DNA of 64,000 bases. Origin: Planctomycetota bacterium (GTDB lineage Bacteria; Planctomycetota; UBA1135; GCA-002686595). The position numbers and the translations under genes were made by a program. Where the stretch lies: positions 62,001 to 126,000 of the forward strand of contig JAEUHY010000059.1 of the NCBI GenBank assembly GCA_016795325.1. The letters are read 5' to 3'. This document shows, piece after piece, positions 40,727 through 49,504 of the stretch. Numbering within the stretch: the stretch's first letter is position 1; every line of letters begins with the position of its first letter. Under the pieces are notes generated by a model. It worked only from the letters and a program-made list of their open reading frames with translations. It searched no databases and was not told the origin of the DNA.

Positions 40727-42139
40727 ATGACCGTCTACGGGGTCTTGCTCGCAATCATCTGCGGAGTGTTTCTGACATCGGCGAACGCCGTTCGAGGTCC
40801 GGTTGTAGAGCTTCTCGCTCATGCAGCTTGGAACGGCTGCGCATTCTCTTCCGACGGGCCACCTGTTTTGGCGGGTCCAAGCGATGTGCGTTTTGTTCCC
40901 GAACGTGGGGTGGTGCAATCCATTGACCCCACGGGAGCCGTCCCGCTTCGCGTTGGGCTGCGTGGCCACGTCGTCGCCGAGATCGAGTTCGTAAGCGACC
41001 TCGTGGGCGTCGATGGCTTTCAGCTCCGCCCCTTGCAAGTGCTCTGGCGTGTCCTCGATGCGCAGGGGCGCCCGATCTTTGTCGAGGGACTCGGTGAACC
41101 CCAGTCCACCTGGAACGGACAGGCGGCCGCAGTCGAAGTTCTCGTGGAGTCACTCGATCGTTCGACAGGTCGCTGCGCCGCAACCATCGAACTTCCGGTG
41201 GGTGGGCACGTCGCTAGTGGGTTCGGAGTCCTCGGTCGGTACCCCATGCTCCCTGACGGAGGGGCGTCCATCGAGTTCGCCGTTGGGTGGACTCGCAGAA
41301 TTCGCGCTGAAAGCACTGGGGACTTAACCGGTGTGCTTGCAGCCGGAGTCATGAGTTTCTCCACGACTTGGCCTGACATCTGGATCGGGAACGAGTCTCC
41401 TCGCGGGCCAGCCCAGGTCGGCGACAGTGGATTCGAAGTTCTGATGACGCTTCGGGCTCCTGCGGCCGTCGCGCGAACGTTCGAAGTTAGCGTGCAGCCG
41501 TCCGGGGTCGCCACCGTACTTACACCGACCGTTGTCGTTCCAGCCGGCGCTGCCTTCGCGCTTGTTTCACTGCGCGGCGAGCGCCCTGGTGACTACCGAC
41601 TGGTTGTGAAGGAGGGTGGGGCGGTGGTCGCGCAGTCTTCGACGGAGAGCATCGTCCGCCCCCAGATGTTCGGAAGCTCTGAGCATCCTGCGTTGTGGGT
41701 TACCTCTGCGGGTTTGTCGCTCCCAGACTTCCCGTTCTTCGGAGACGATGAGGAGTGCGTCGAGGGCTTTCAGGTCGGCGGGGGCAATGCGCCCGTTTGG
41801 GAGTTCTGCTACGCGTGCAGACCCAGACCTAATCCGGAGCAATCCTGCCCCGGGGAGACAGGCGGCAATTGGGCCCTGTGGTATGACGCGTACTGTCGTG
41901 ACGGCGATGGTTCCTGCAGTCTGGCCATCACTCCCGTCGCGCCTGTCGCCTACCGATACACACGCAAGCGCGAGAGTCTGTGCTTCTCAGAGACGACCAG
42001 CGGCAACGTCTTCCCGTTTGGAGTCGGAGCCGGTGTGGCTGTCACTCGCGAGTTCTCGACTTGGTGCTGTCGATACGAATACGTGAGCACAGGTTCTGGC
42101 ATGGTGCCTGGAGTGTCGCGCGCCGTGTGCTCGCATTGA
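40727..42139 (+). CDS. Exported protein of unknown function, first of a three-gene operon
   Basis: The protein has 470 residues. AGAGGAG at 40713-40719 favours the ATG at 40727 (7-nt spacing) over the GTG at 40724. The signal peptide covers residues 1-21 (VYGVLLAIICGVFLTSANA). The mature part is predicted beta-rich. A Cys-rich C-terminal third (EECVEGF, FCYACRPR, SCPGETGG, YCRDGDGSC, WCCRYEY) probably carries several disulfides. No known family recognised. GC is somewhat lower than the window average. The next gene starts 2 bp after its stop. Confidence 0.62.
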   Translation: MTVYGVLLAIICGVFLTSANAVRGPVVELLAHAAWNGCAFSSDGPPVLAGPSDVRFVPERGVVQSIDPTGAVPLRVGLRGHVVAEIEFVSDLVGVDGFQLRPLQVLWRVLDAQGRPIFVEGLGEPQSTWNGQAAAVEVLVESLDRSTGRCAATIELPVGGHVASGFGVLGRYPMLPDGGASIEFAVGWTRRIRAESTGDLTGVLAAGVMSFSTTWPDIWIGNESPRGPAQVGDSGFEVLMTLRAPAAVARTFEVSVQPSGVATVLTPTVVVPAGAAFALVSLRGERPGDYRLVVKEGGAVVAQSSTESIVRPQMFGSSEHPALWVTSAGLSLPDFPFFGDDEECVEGFQVGGGNAPVWEFCYACRPRPNPEQSCPGETGGNWALWYDAYCRDGDGSCSLAITPVAPVAYRYTRKRESLCFSETTSGNVFPFGVGAGVAVTREFSTWCCRYEYVSTGSGMVPGVSRAVCSH

Positions 42140-42141
42140 CC

Positions 42142-43632
42142 ATGAGTTCGTCAGCACTTCGGTTCCTCCTTCTGCTGACCTTGCAGGGAGCACCCGCGCT
42201 CTCCGGTCATGAGGGTGCGCAGGTCGTTCCCGTGCAAGCTGCGCTCGACAGATTGCGTATGCCGAGCGTCGGCAGGTGGGTCGCGGACTCGGACTACGAG
42301 GAGTTCCGGCCTCCTCGGGAAATCTGGGAACGATCCGTCGTGCACATGCGTTCGACCGCAGAGATGTGGATTGCTTCGGACGCCTGGGAGCGTGAGTGGG
42401 TGCGGGAACGGGCCTACATCACCAAAGCGACGTGGATCCCCGCGGTTGCGCAGCACTGGAACGTTGCGCCGGAGCATGTCCTGAAGTCAGAGACCCTCGT
42501 TCGCTGCGGCGCTTCGTCCCGATTCATCAGTCGCGAGCGGTCGGCCGCCGAGGACGACTGGCGCATCTCGACGACGCTCGTACAAGGCGACGAACTGATC
42601 TCGTGGGGATGCGAGTCGGACTCCGCCAAACAGGTGCGTCGCCACCGCCTGAACATGGACCGCGGTCGTTACTCCGGCGCCCTGTTCGCAGTCGCCGGCG
42701 TGCTGGAGGCAGGAGCCTCTTCGCTGAGCGCGGCGAGCACCTCCGGTGAGGCTGTCGCCGACGAGCGCTCACTGTCCTGGTCGCTCGACCTCACTCGCCC
42801 CAGGAATGTGGCGCTGTTGAACGAGTACGATCTACCGGGCGGGCTGGCGGAGAGCCCAGGCGGTCGACTCCACGGCGAGTACCAGCAGGGGGAGGGCGGA
42901 GCAACGCTGGCGCTGAATTGGCTCGATCCCAGGGGCGCTCGAGTTGCGCGTCAGGCAGTTCGCTGGGACACCGCCGGCCTGTTGTCGTACGTCGATTGCG
43001 AGACGCTCGCGCCGGGTACGGAGTTCGTGACGCGACGCTGGACCGTGCGCGTGGCCCGCACTCGCGCGGAAGTCGATGAGGCGGAGTGCCGCTGGCGGCC
43101 CCAGGTTGGCGACTACGTCATCGATGACCGTTTCGGGGCTTCGATTTCGTACCGCGTTGACACGTCGGGACTGCCGAGTGACGACACCCTTCGAGAACGT
43201 GCGGGCAAGGCGGCCGCGCGCGTGGCGCCTACCGCTGGTGTCGTGCGCGCCACGCTCAAGTGCGCCAGCGGCGCGAAGCACGGTCCAGGGGCGCGTGAAG
43301 CTCTGGGGACCGTGAGCATCGATCTCGCGACGCGTTCCGCCGGGCAGGTCGTGCCAGTCGAGGTCGAACTCGTGAACAAGGGCGACGCCGAGATCGAACT
43401 CGGCCCGCTCGCCGCGGACTGCGGATGCGTCGTCCCGCAGCTTCTCGGTCGCACCATTCCGGCCGGCGGTTCGGTGGTCTTGAGGGCGCGCCAGACCGTC
43501 GAGCGTGTCGGCGCCCAGGTGAGCCACCTGTCCGCGCCCATCTTGCGCGGGGGCGAAGGTGAAGTGCGTGTCACGATCCGCTACGTCGGCGTCGCGGACC
43601 CAGCACGTGCTCCGGGACAGGAGCGCAAGTGA
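42142..43632 (+). CDS. Exported protein with DUF1573-like C-terminal domain
   Basis: The protein has 496 residues. The ATG at 42142, 2 bp after the previous stop, starts a signal peptide (SSALRFLLLLTLQGAPALSG); a longer in-frame start at 41980 lies inside the upstream gene and is rejected. Residues about 25-400 are not recognised. Residues about 405-485 match the DUF1573 pattern: VPVEVELVNKGDAEIELGPL, then DCGCVVPQL, IPAGGS and VTIRYVG. This immunoglobulin-like domain is common in secreted planctomycete and Bacteroidetes proteins and is of unknown function. It overlaps the next gene by 4 bp (GTGA). Confidence 0.65.
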   Translation: MSSSALRFLLLLTLQGAPALSGHEGAQVVPVQAALDRLRMPSVGRWVADSDYEEFRPPREIWERSVVHMRSTAEMWIASDAWEREWVRERAYITKATWIPAVAQHWNVAPEHVLKSETLVRCGASSRFISRERSAAEDDWRISTTLVQGDELISWGCESDSAKQVRRHRLNMDRGRYSGALFAVAGVLEAGASSLSAASTSGEAVADERSLSWSLDLTRPRNVALLNEYDLPGGLAESPGGRLHGEYQQGEGGATLALNWLDPRGARVARQAVRWDTAGLLSYVDCETLAPGTEFVTRRWTVRVARTRAEVDEAECRWRPQVGDYVIDDRFGASISYRVDTSGLPSDDTLRERAGKAAARVAPTAGVVRATLKCASGAKHGPGAREALGTVSIDLATRSAGQVVPVEVELVNKGDAEIELGPLAADCGCVVPQLLGRTIPAGGSVVLRARQTVERVGAQVSHLSAPILRGGEGEVRVTIRYVGVADPARAPGQERK

Positions 43633-44597
43633 AGTTGGCGGGTGGTGTGGCGCTCGCCATCGTGCTGTTCAGCTGGAGTTGCTTCGATCACGCGCCGGAT
43701 GTCGTGGGGGCGAAGCAGCCGCCTATTCACGTGAGGACGAACTACTCGTACTCCGTCGAACTTGCACGCGTGGAACTGCAGTCGTGGACGGATTCGGACC
43801 CCGGTGCAGCAGCCGAGTACTCCAGCGACACGGGGTCGCTCCAAGCGAGCCTCGAGCTTGACTACGGCGAGGACATCGTCGGTGGGCGCGGGGTGGGTCC
43901 GCCAACGATCGTTCAGGCCGATTTCGAGCAACACTGGAATGCGCTGCGCGGTGGCACGGAGGTGAGCTCGGGATCCGTGCGTGGGACTTGCGCGCTGCCG
44001 GCGCCGACGCTGACGGGCGCAGGGGAGCAACTCGAAGTTGACGCGGCCGCGGGCGCGTCGGATTCGAACCGCGACCCCGCGATCCGTGCGTTGGGCCGCG
44101 GCGGTGTCCTGTTCTCCGGCGAGGAGGAGAGCGGCTCGTCTTGGATCTTGAGTCCGGCGGCTGTGGAGTTTCTTCTCGCGCCGTGCGGCGAGCTCGTGTT
44201 CACCGACACGGCGACCGGATCGCGCGCCGTCGACGTCCTCGCAACGCTGCGCGGCGCGACGCGTGCAGCGATCCACGTGTCCCCCCGTTCTGGGGACGAT
44301 GCTGAATTCGAGGAGTTCGAGCTCGAAGGCTCAGTCGAGGGGCGCTTGGTGCATTTGCTCGGAGAAGAGCGGTCCGGCGGCGAACAGACGGACTCCATGC
44401 AGGTCGAGTTGCGTGGACGATTGCGCAGATCCAGGCGCAACCCGCGTGAGTTCTCGACGGAATTGACCGGTGTGCTGCGGCTCGAGGTCCAGACCTCGGG
44501 ACCGTTGAGCCGCCCGGACGGCGTCGACGATCGCTTCCACGCGCGCTCGCTTTCGCGCGGACCGCTGCGCATCGTGTTGCGTTCGCAGTCTCGCTGA
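43629..44597 (+). CDS. Exported protein of unknown function, last of a three-gene operon
   Basis: The protein has 322 residues from a GTG at 43629 overlapping the upstream stop. A hydrophobic leader (GGVALAIVLFSWSC) could be a lipoprotein signal with C18, although the lipobox is poor. The mature part is acidic and predicted beta-rich; it has no recognised domain. All three products of this operon are exported and probably act together at the envelope. A 20-bp-scale search for repeats found nothing. Confidence 0.58.
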   Translation: MKLAGGVALAIVLFSWSCFDHAPDVVGAKQPPIHVRTNYSYSVELARVELQSWTDSDPGAAAEYSSDTGSLQASLELDYGEDIVGGRGVGPPTIVQADFEQHWNALRGGTEVSSGSVRGTCALPAPTLTGAGEQLEVDAAAGASDSNRDPAIRALGRGGVLFSGEEESGSSWILSPAAVEFLLAPCGELVFTDTATGSRAVDVLATLRGATRAAIHVSPRSGDDAEFEEFELEGSVEGRLVHLLGEERSGGEQTDSMQVELRGRLRRSRRNPREFSTELTGVLRLEVQTSGPLSRPDGVDDRFHARSLSRGPLRIVLRSQSR

Positions 44598-44732
44598 GAT
44601 TGCTGCGCAACGTGTCGGCGGACCCGCGCTGCGCGGAGGACTGGCCGAGGCGGCTCGGCGGGCGCTACGCTTCGACCCCGCGTCGACGAATAGCCCTCGG
44701 CGCAGCTGCCATCCCGCTCGTCGCGCGTCCCC

Positions 44733-45992
44733 ATGAACGTCTTGGTCCTCAACGCCGGTTCGGCGACGCTCAAGTTCCAGCTCATCGCCACCGACCGGGC
44801 GGCGATCGAGCGTGAGGACGACGTCAAGCTCGCGCGCGGCCTCGTCGAGCGCATCGGCGGACACGCCCTGATCACGTTCCAGCGCGAGGGCGGGCCGCGT
44901 GTGTTCCGCGAGAAGACGCTGCGCGACCATCGCGCGGCGCTGGCGGAGTTCTTGAGCTGGGTGGTGAGCGAGGAGTCCGGCGTCAGCGCCGTGCGCTCGC
45001 CCGCCGACATCCACGCGGTCGGCCATCGCGTCGTTCACGGCGGCCAACGGTTTCGCGAGTCCGTGCGAGTCGACGCCGAGGTGATCGCCGCGATCGAGGA
45101 CATGTTCGAGCTCGCGCCGCTGCACAATCCGGGCAACTTGAAGGGCGTTCACGCAGCGACGGAGCTGCTCGGTGCGGGGATGCCGCAGGTCGCCGTGTTC
45201 GACACGGCGTTCCACGCTTCGATGCCGGAGACGAGCTACCTCTACGCGATTCCGTACTCGCACTACCGGCGTTTCGGGCTGCGCAAGTACGGCTTCCACG
45301 GCTCGTCGCACCGCTACATCGCGTACCGCTACCGCAAGTTGCGCGGCCTGCCCAAGGAGTCCGTGAACATCATCACGCTGCACCTGGGCAACGGTTGCTC
45401 CGCTTGCGCGATCCGCGAGGGGCGCAGCTTCGACACCTCGATGGGCTTCACGCCGCTCGAGGGTCTGGTGATGGGGACTCGCGCCGGCGATGTCGATGCT
45501 TCGCTAGTCGCGTGGCTCGCCGAGAAGGAGGGTCTGAGCGTCGCCGACGTCGAGTCCATGCTGAACAAGCAGTCGGGATTGCTCGGCATTTCGGGCCTGA
45601 CCAGCGACATGCGCGAGTTGCTCGCCGAGGAAGCCGAGAACGGCGATCGGCGCGCGCGCCTGGCGATCGAGATCTTCTGCCAGCGCGTGCGCAAGTACAT
45701 CGGCGCCTACTTCGCCGAGCTGGGCGGCGCGGACGCCATCGTGTTCTCGGGCGGCATCGGCGAGAACTCCGCCGCCATCCGCGAGCGCATCTGCCGCGGC
45801 CTGGGCGCGCTCGGGCTCGAGCTCGACGCAACGCGCAACTCACACGACGGCGGCGCCCGCGTGATTTCGACCGACGTGAGCCGCCTGCAAGCGTGGGTGA
45901 TTCCCACCGACGAAGAGCTGCTCATCGCGCGCGACACCGCGCGGCTGCTCGCGTCGCCACCGCCTGCGGCCGGGCCATCGTCTGGCCGTTGA
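44733..45992 (+). CDS. ackA: Acetate kinase
   Basis: The protein has 419 residues, slightly longer than the usual 400 because of a Pro/Ser-rich tail. The ASKHA-fold signatures are present: NAGSATLKF at 7-15 (usual form NxGSSSxK), GHRVVHGG with the substrate Arg, FDTAFHASMP with the catalytic Asp, YGFHGSSHRYIA, LGNGCSACAI, GTRAGDVD with the second Arg, and PTDEELLIARD with the metal-binding Glu. It interconverts acetate plus ATP and acetyl phosphate. No phosphate acetyltransferase gene is adjacent, which is less common; it may work with an unlinked Pta or phosphoketolase. Confidence 0.93.
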   Translation: MNVLVLNAGSATLKFQLIATDRAAIEREDDVKLARGLVERIGGHALITFQREGGPRVFREKTLRDHRAALAEFLSWVVSEESGVSAVRSPADIHAVGHRVVHGGQRFRESVRVDAEVIAAIEDMFELAPLHNPGNLKGVHAATELLGAGMPQVAVFDTAFHASMPETSYLYAIPYSHYRRFGLRKYGFHGSSHRYIAYRYRKLRGLPKESVNIITLHLGNGCSACAIREGRSFDTSMGFTPLEGLVMGTRAGDVDASLVAWLAEKEGLSVADVESMLNKQSGLLGISGLTSDMRELLAEEAENGDRRARLAIEIFCQRVRKYIGAYFAELGGADAIVFSGGIGENSAAIRERICRGLGALGLELDATRNSHDGGARVISTDVSRLQAWVIPTDEELLIARDTARLLASPPPAAGPSSGR

Positions 45993-46214
45993 GGTGCGGC
46001 GTTCCGCCACGGGCATCGAAACTAGGTGGCTCGACTTGCGTGGACCGCGGCGTGACAGCGCGTGGACGCCGCGTGCGACGTAGCGGCCGTCCACGTGTTC
46101 AAGTGTGCGCAGCACTTCTGCGGATGCGTTCTCGCACGGGAATGGCGACAAGCGAGTTGCCTCCACGTGCGCAACGACTCGCCGGCGCTGGGGCGTGGCG
46201 CGCTCCAGCAGGTC

Positions 46215-46266
46215 GTGCGACACTCTCTACCGCGGACAGCAGGCGTCGAACACTCGGAGGTCGAGC
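46215..46266 (+). promoter_or_regulatory. Conserved leader of first RCC1-like gene
   Basis: GTGCGACACTC (46215-46225) and AACACTCGGAGG (46249-46260) are separated by 23 nt. The same two blocks with the same spacing precede the paralogue at 49505. The second block contains the ribosome site GGAGG 6 nt before the GTG, which fixes the start codon. The first block may be part of a promoter or operator. Confidence 0.6.
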
Positions 46267-48555
46267 GTGGTGAATTGCAGGGGGAGTCGCGTGGTGGTGC
46301 TGGCCCTAGTTTCGCTGTCGATTTCGCCGCTCGCCGCGGCGCAGAACGCGGTGGTCGGCTGGGGCCTCAGCGCCTTTGATTCACGCTGGAACACCGAGAG
46401 CTTTTCGCGGATCGCGACGGGCTTCTTTGCAACGATCGGCGTGCGTTCCAACGGAACGCTTGCTGCGTGGGGACTGAACGACTACGGGCAGTGCCAGCCG
46501 CCCGCTCCGCCGCCTGGGACCCAGTTCGTGGAAGCGAGTTTGGGCATGTACCACGGTGTCGGTCGCTTGAACAACGGAACGCTCGTGGCCTGGGGCGCGA
46601 ACGGCGCCGGACAGCTCAATGTCCCCGCGTTGCCCGCCGGCGTACAGTACGTGCAGCTCGCGTGCGGGAATGTTCACACAGCGGCCCTGCGCAGCGACGG
46701 TGTGGTGGTCGCGTGGGGCGGGAACAGTCAATCGCAAACCTCGGTACCGTTCCTTCCACCCGGTCTGAGCTACACGCAGATCGACGCTGGGCAGAACTTC
46801 AACGTTGCGCTCCGAAGCGACGGCCGAGCGATTGCGTGGGGACAAGCGTCGTCCGGCAGCACGACGCCGCCCGCGCCGCCGCCGGGGCAGAGCTACGTCG
46901 ACGTCGCCGCAGGCGGCTGGGGCAACGCGCCGTTCGGGCTCGCGCTGCGAAGCGACGGGCAGATCGTCGGTTGGGGCAACAACTCGCATTGGCAACTCAA
47001 TGTTCCGACGCCTCCGCCCGGTGTGACCTACGTGGATGTCGAGGCGGGGGCAGTCTGTGGGCTCGCACGGCGCAGCGACGGCACGGTGGTCACCTGGGGC
47101 CTTGGACCGGCGCTGCCCGCCATCGCGCCAGGCACGAACATCGTGGAGCTCGACGCTGGCAACGGGGCGGGGACAGGCTCAGGCTTCGGCATCCTGCGTC
47201 GCGGCAACGGTCAGCTCGTGATGTACGGATCGAGCATATTCTGCGAGACGAACGTGCCGCCGCTTCCGGCTGGAGTCGTCTACACCAAGGTCGAGGCCGG
47301 TGAGGGCTACTTCGGCCACTTCGTGGGCCTACGCAGCGACGGCATTGCCAGGGCCTGGGGCCCGAGATCGTCGAACGAGACCGACGTTCCGCCGCCGCCG
47401 CCGGGAGTCACTATCGTCGACGCGGTAGCAGGCGCTTACGGGTCCGCATTCCGCTGGAGCAACGGTGTTTGGCGGCTCAGCGGTGATTATGCGTCGCTCG
47501 AGTCGAGCGCGCCGGTGCTTCCCCTGGGCGTGCAAATCGTGCAGCTGGATCTCGGCCAGTCTTTCGTCGCCGCGTTGCGCAGCGACGGCGAGATCTCCTG
47601 TTGGGGGAACAACTTCGACGGCCAGTGCAACGTCCCCAGCCTCGCGGGCGGCCTCGAGTACGTGCAGGTCGCCGCGGGCACGAGGCACACGGTCGCGCTG
47701 CTCAGCGACGGACAGGTTCTCGCGTGGGGGCGCTCCGCCGAGGGGCAATTGACTGCGCCGCCTCTCCCGCCGGGCGTCGTGTACACCAAGGTGTTCGCCT
47801 CGGGAAACAACTCCGGCGCCTTGCGTTCCGACGGAAATCGCGTGATCTGGGGCGCGAACCCGATAGCGGCATCGAGCGTGCCCGGGTTGACGTGGGCTGA
47901 CGTGGTGCTTGGTGGAGACTTGTACTGCGACGTATACGGGGCCTGCACGGACCGCGCGTTCGCGCACTTGCTGCGCAGCGATGGGTCCGTTGCCAACACA
48001 GGCGACAACACGTTCCGCCAGCGCGATCTGCCGAACCTGCCCGCCGGCATGGGGCTGTTGCAGATCGACTCTGGCTACCACGCTTCGATCGCGCTCTACG
48101 GCCCGACCTACGGATTCACCACACCGTACTGTGCCTCGGCTCTCACGAGCGGCGGCTGTCTGCCGCTGATGTCGGGGATCGGCCGCGCGAGTGCGAGTGC
48201 TGCTACGCCCTTCACGATCGCGGTCGGAGCCGTCGACGGCGCTCGCACGGGCCTGATCTTCTACGGCGTCGACAACACGGGCTTCGCGCCCGCGCCCTGG
48301 TCAAACGCCGTCAGTCTGCTGTGCGTGAAGTCGCCGACGCAGCGCACAGGCGTGCAATCGACCGGCGGCGCCGCGGGTAGCTGCAACGGCGCGCTCAGCG
48401 TCGACTGGAACGCGTACCTTTCGAGCAACCCCAACGCGTTGGGCGCGCCTTTCGCGCCGCTGGAGCGCATCTACGCGCAGGGTTGGTTCCGCGATCCTGC
48501 CGTCGCGGGCGGCACGCACCTCTCGAACGCGCTGGACATCGCTGTGCATCCGTGA
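46267..48555 (+). CDS. Secreted RCC1-like repeat propeller with planctomycete C-terminal domain (copy 1)
   Basis: The protein has 762 residues. The GTG at 46267 was chosen because GGAGG lies 6 nt upstream, exactly as in the paralogue. The signal peptide is followed by AAAQNAVVGWG. Residues about 27-615 contain about 13 RCC1-type repeats of 45-50 residues with the pattern LRSDGxVxAWGxNxxGQxxVPxLPxGVxYxxVxAG, the fold of the RCC1/alpha-tubulin suppressor propellers. Residues 621-762 are the common Cys domain (YCASALTSGGC, GLIFYG, FRDP, ending ALDIAVHP). The final 116 residues are identical to those of the paralogue. Ligand unknown. Confidence 0.86.
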   Translation: MVNCRGSRVVVLALVSLSISPLAAAQNAVVGWGLSAFDSRWNTESFSRIATGFFATIGVRSNGTLAAWGLNDYGQCQPPAPPPGTQFVEASLGMYHGVGRLNNGTLVAWGANGAGQLNVPALPAGVQYVQLACGNVHTAALRSDGVVVAWGGNSQSQTSVPFLPPGLSYTQIDAGQNFNVALRSDGRAIAWGQASSGSTTPPAPPPGQSYVDVAAGGWGNAPFGLALRSDGQIVGWGNNSHWQLNVPTPPPGVTYVDVEAGAVCGLARRSDGTVVTWGLGPALPAIAPGTNIVELDAGNGAGTGSGFGILRRGNGQLVMYGSSIFCETNVPPLPAGVVYTKVEAGEGYFGHFVGLRSDGIARAWGPRSSNETDVPPPPPGVTIVDAVAGAYGSAFRWSNGVWRLSGDYASLESSAPVLPLGVQIVQLDLGQSFVAALRSDGEISCWGNNFDGQCNVPSLAGGLEYVQVAAGTRHTVALLSDGQVLAWGRSAEGQLTAPPLPPGVVYTKVFASGNNSGALRSDGNRVIWGANPIAASSVPGLTWADVVLGGDLYCDVYGACTDRAFAHLLRSDGSVANTGDNTFRQRDLPNLPAGMGLLQIDSGYHASIALYGPTYGFTTPYCASALTSGGCLPLMSGIGRASASAATPFTIAVGAVDGARTGLIFYGVDNTGFAPAPWSNAVSLLCVKSPTQRTGVQSTGGAAGSCNGALSVDWNAYLSSNPNALGAPFAPLERIYAQGWFRDPAVAGGTHLSNALDIAVHP

Positions 48556-48665
48556 CGCCTTCCTTGCGCGATCCGCGACGCTCGTAGCTTCAACACATCG
48601 AGGGGCTCCACGCCGCTCGAACGCTTGGTGATGGGCGCGCGCGAGCGCTGACTGGTATCCCCGCC

Positions 48666-49388
48666 GTGGACATCGAACGAAGGTTGCTTGACTACTTCGC
48701 GCCGTTTCGCCGCACGGCTTGGCTTCCCCTTGTGCTCGAGCAGGATGGGCCGGCGTGGGCGAGCAAGTTCGGCGGCGCCGCCTTCCTACCCGAGGGCGAG
48801 TCTCACCCGATTTGCCCCAACTGTGGTCGGCCGCTCCAGCTGTTGTTGCAGCTGGACGTCGCGAATCTGCCGGAGCCGCAGTGCTGGGGCGCGGACGGAC
48901 TGGTGCAGCTGTTCGACTGCACCAACGTCGACGCGAAATGTGAGAGCAAGTGCCAAGCGTTCGCGCCGGGCTCGCGCTCGGTCGTCGCCCGCCGCGTTGC
49001 GGCAGATACGCCGGGTGGGGCGAGTTCGGCTTCGATCGAGCACGCACTCGCGCCCAAGCACATCGTGGAGTGGAGCTTCGCGGACGACTACCCCGACTTC
49101 GAAGAGCCGGTGTCGCGGCAGTTCGGGGAACAGCTGACGGTCGACGAGTTCTACGCCTGGATCGACAACGGCCTGACGCTGGTGGGCGAGAAGCTCGGCG
49201 GCTGGCCGGCGTGGGTTCAAGGCGCCGACCGACCGCCTTGTCCCAAGTGCAGCCGGGGCATGGAGGCGATCTTCCAGATCGACTCCAACGATCTGGTCGA
49301 CCTCATGTGGGGCGACGTCGGCGTCGCGCACCTGTTTCAGTGCGGAGAACATCCCGACGAACTCGCCTTCACGTGGGAGTGTCACTGA
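48666..49388 (+). CDS. DUF1963-like (YwqG-type) protein between the RCC1 copies
   Basis: The protein has 240 residues from a GTG at 48666. No signal peptide, so cytoplasmic. The first half has SKFGGAAFLPEGESHPICPNCGRPLQ then LQLDVANL, the GGxPxLPxGxxWPxCxxCGxxLxFxxQLdL signature of DUF1963. The second half repeats the theme (KLGGWPAWVQGADRPPCPKC, IFQIDSNDL). Two CxxC pairs (PNC/PKC contexts) could bind zinc. Function of the family is unknown. It breaks up a tandem duplication of secreted genes and may have been carried along or inserted. Confidence 0.72.
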   Translation: MDIERRLLDYFAPFRRTAWLPLVLEQDGPAWASKFGGAAFLPEGESHPICPNCGRPLQLLLQLDVANLPEPQCWGADGLVQLFDCTNVDAKCESKCQAFAPGSRSVVARRVAADTPGGASSASIEHALAPKHIVEWSFADDYPDFEEPVSRQFGEQLTVDEFYAWIDNGLTLVGEKLGGWPAWVQGADRPPCPKCSRGMEAIFQIDSNDLVDLMWGDVGVAHLFQCGEHPDELAFTWECH

Positions 49389-49452
49389 CGGAGCCTCTCG
49401 ACGTCAGCGTCCGCTCGCCGGCGCCGTGTTTCCTGGCGCGCTGCGGAACGGC

Positions 49453-49504
49453 GTGCGACACTCAACTCGGCGGAAGGCAGGCTCCAAACACTCGGAGGAA
49501 CACC
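49453..49504 (+). promoter_or_regulatory. Conserved leader of second RCC1-like gene
   Basis: GTGCGACACTC (49453-49463) and AACACTCGGAGG (49487-49498) recur here with the same 23-nt spacing as upstream of the first copy. GGAGG at 49494-49498 is 6 nt before the GTG at 49505. The intervening bases are partly conserved. Confidence 0.6.
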
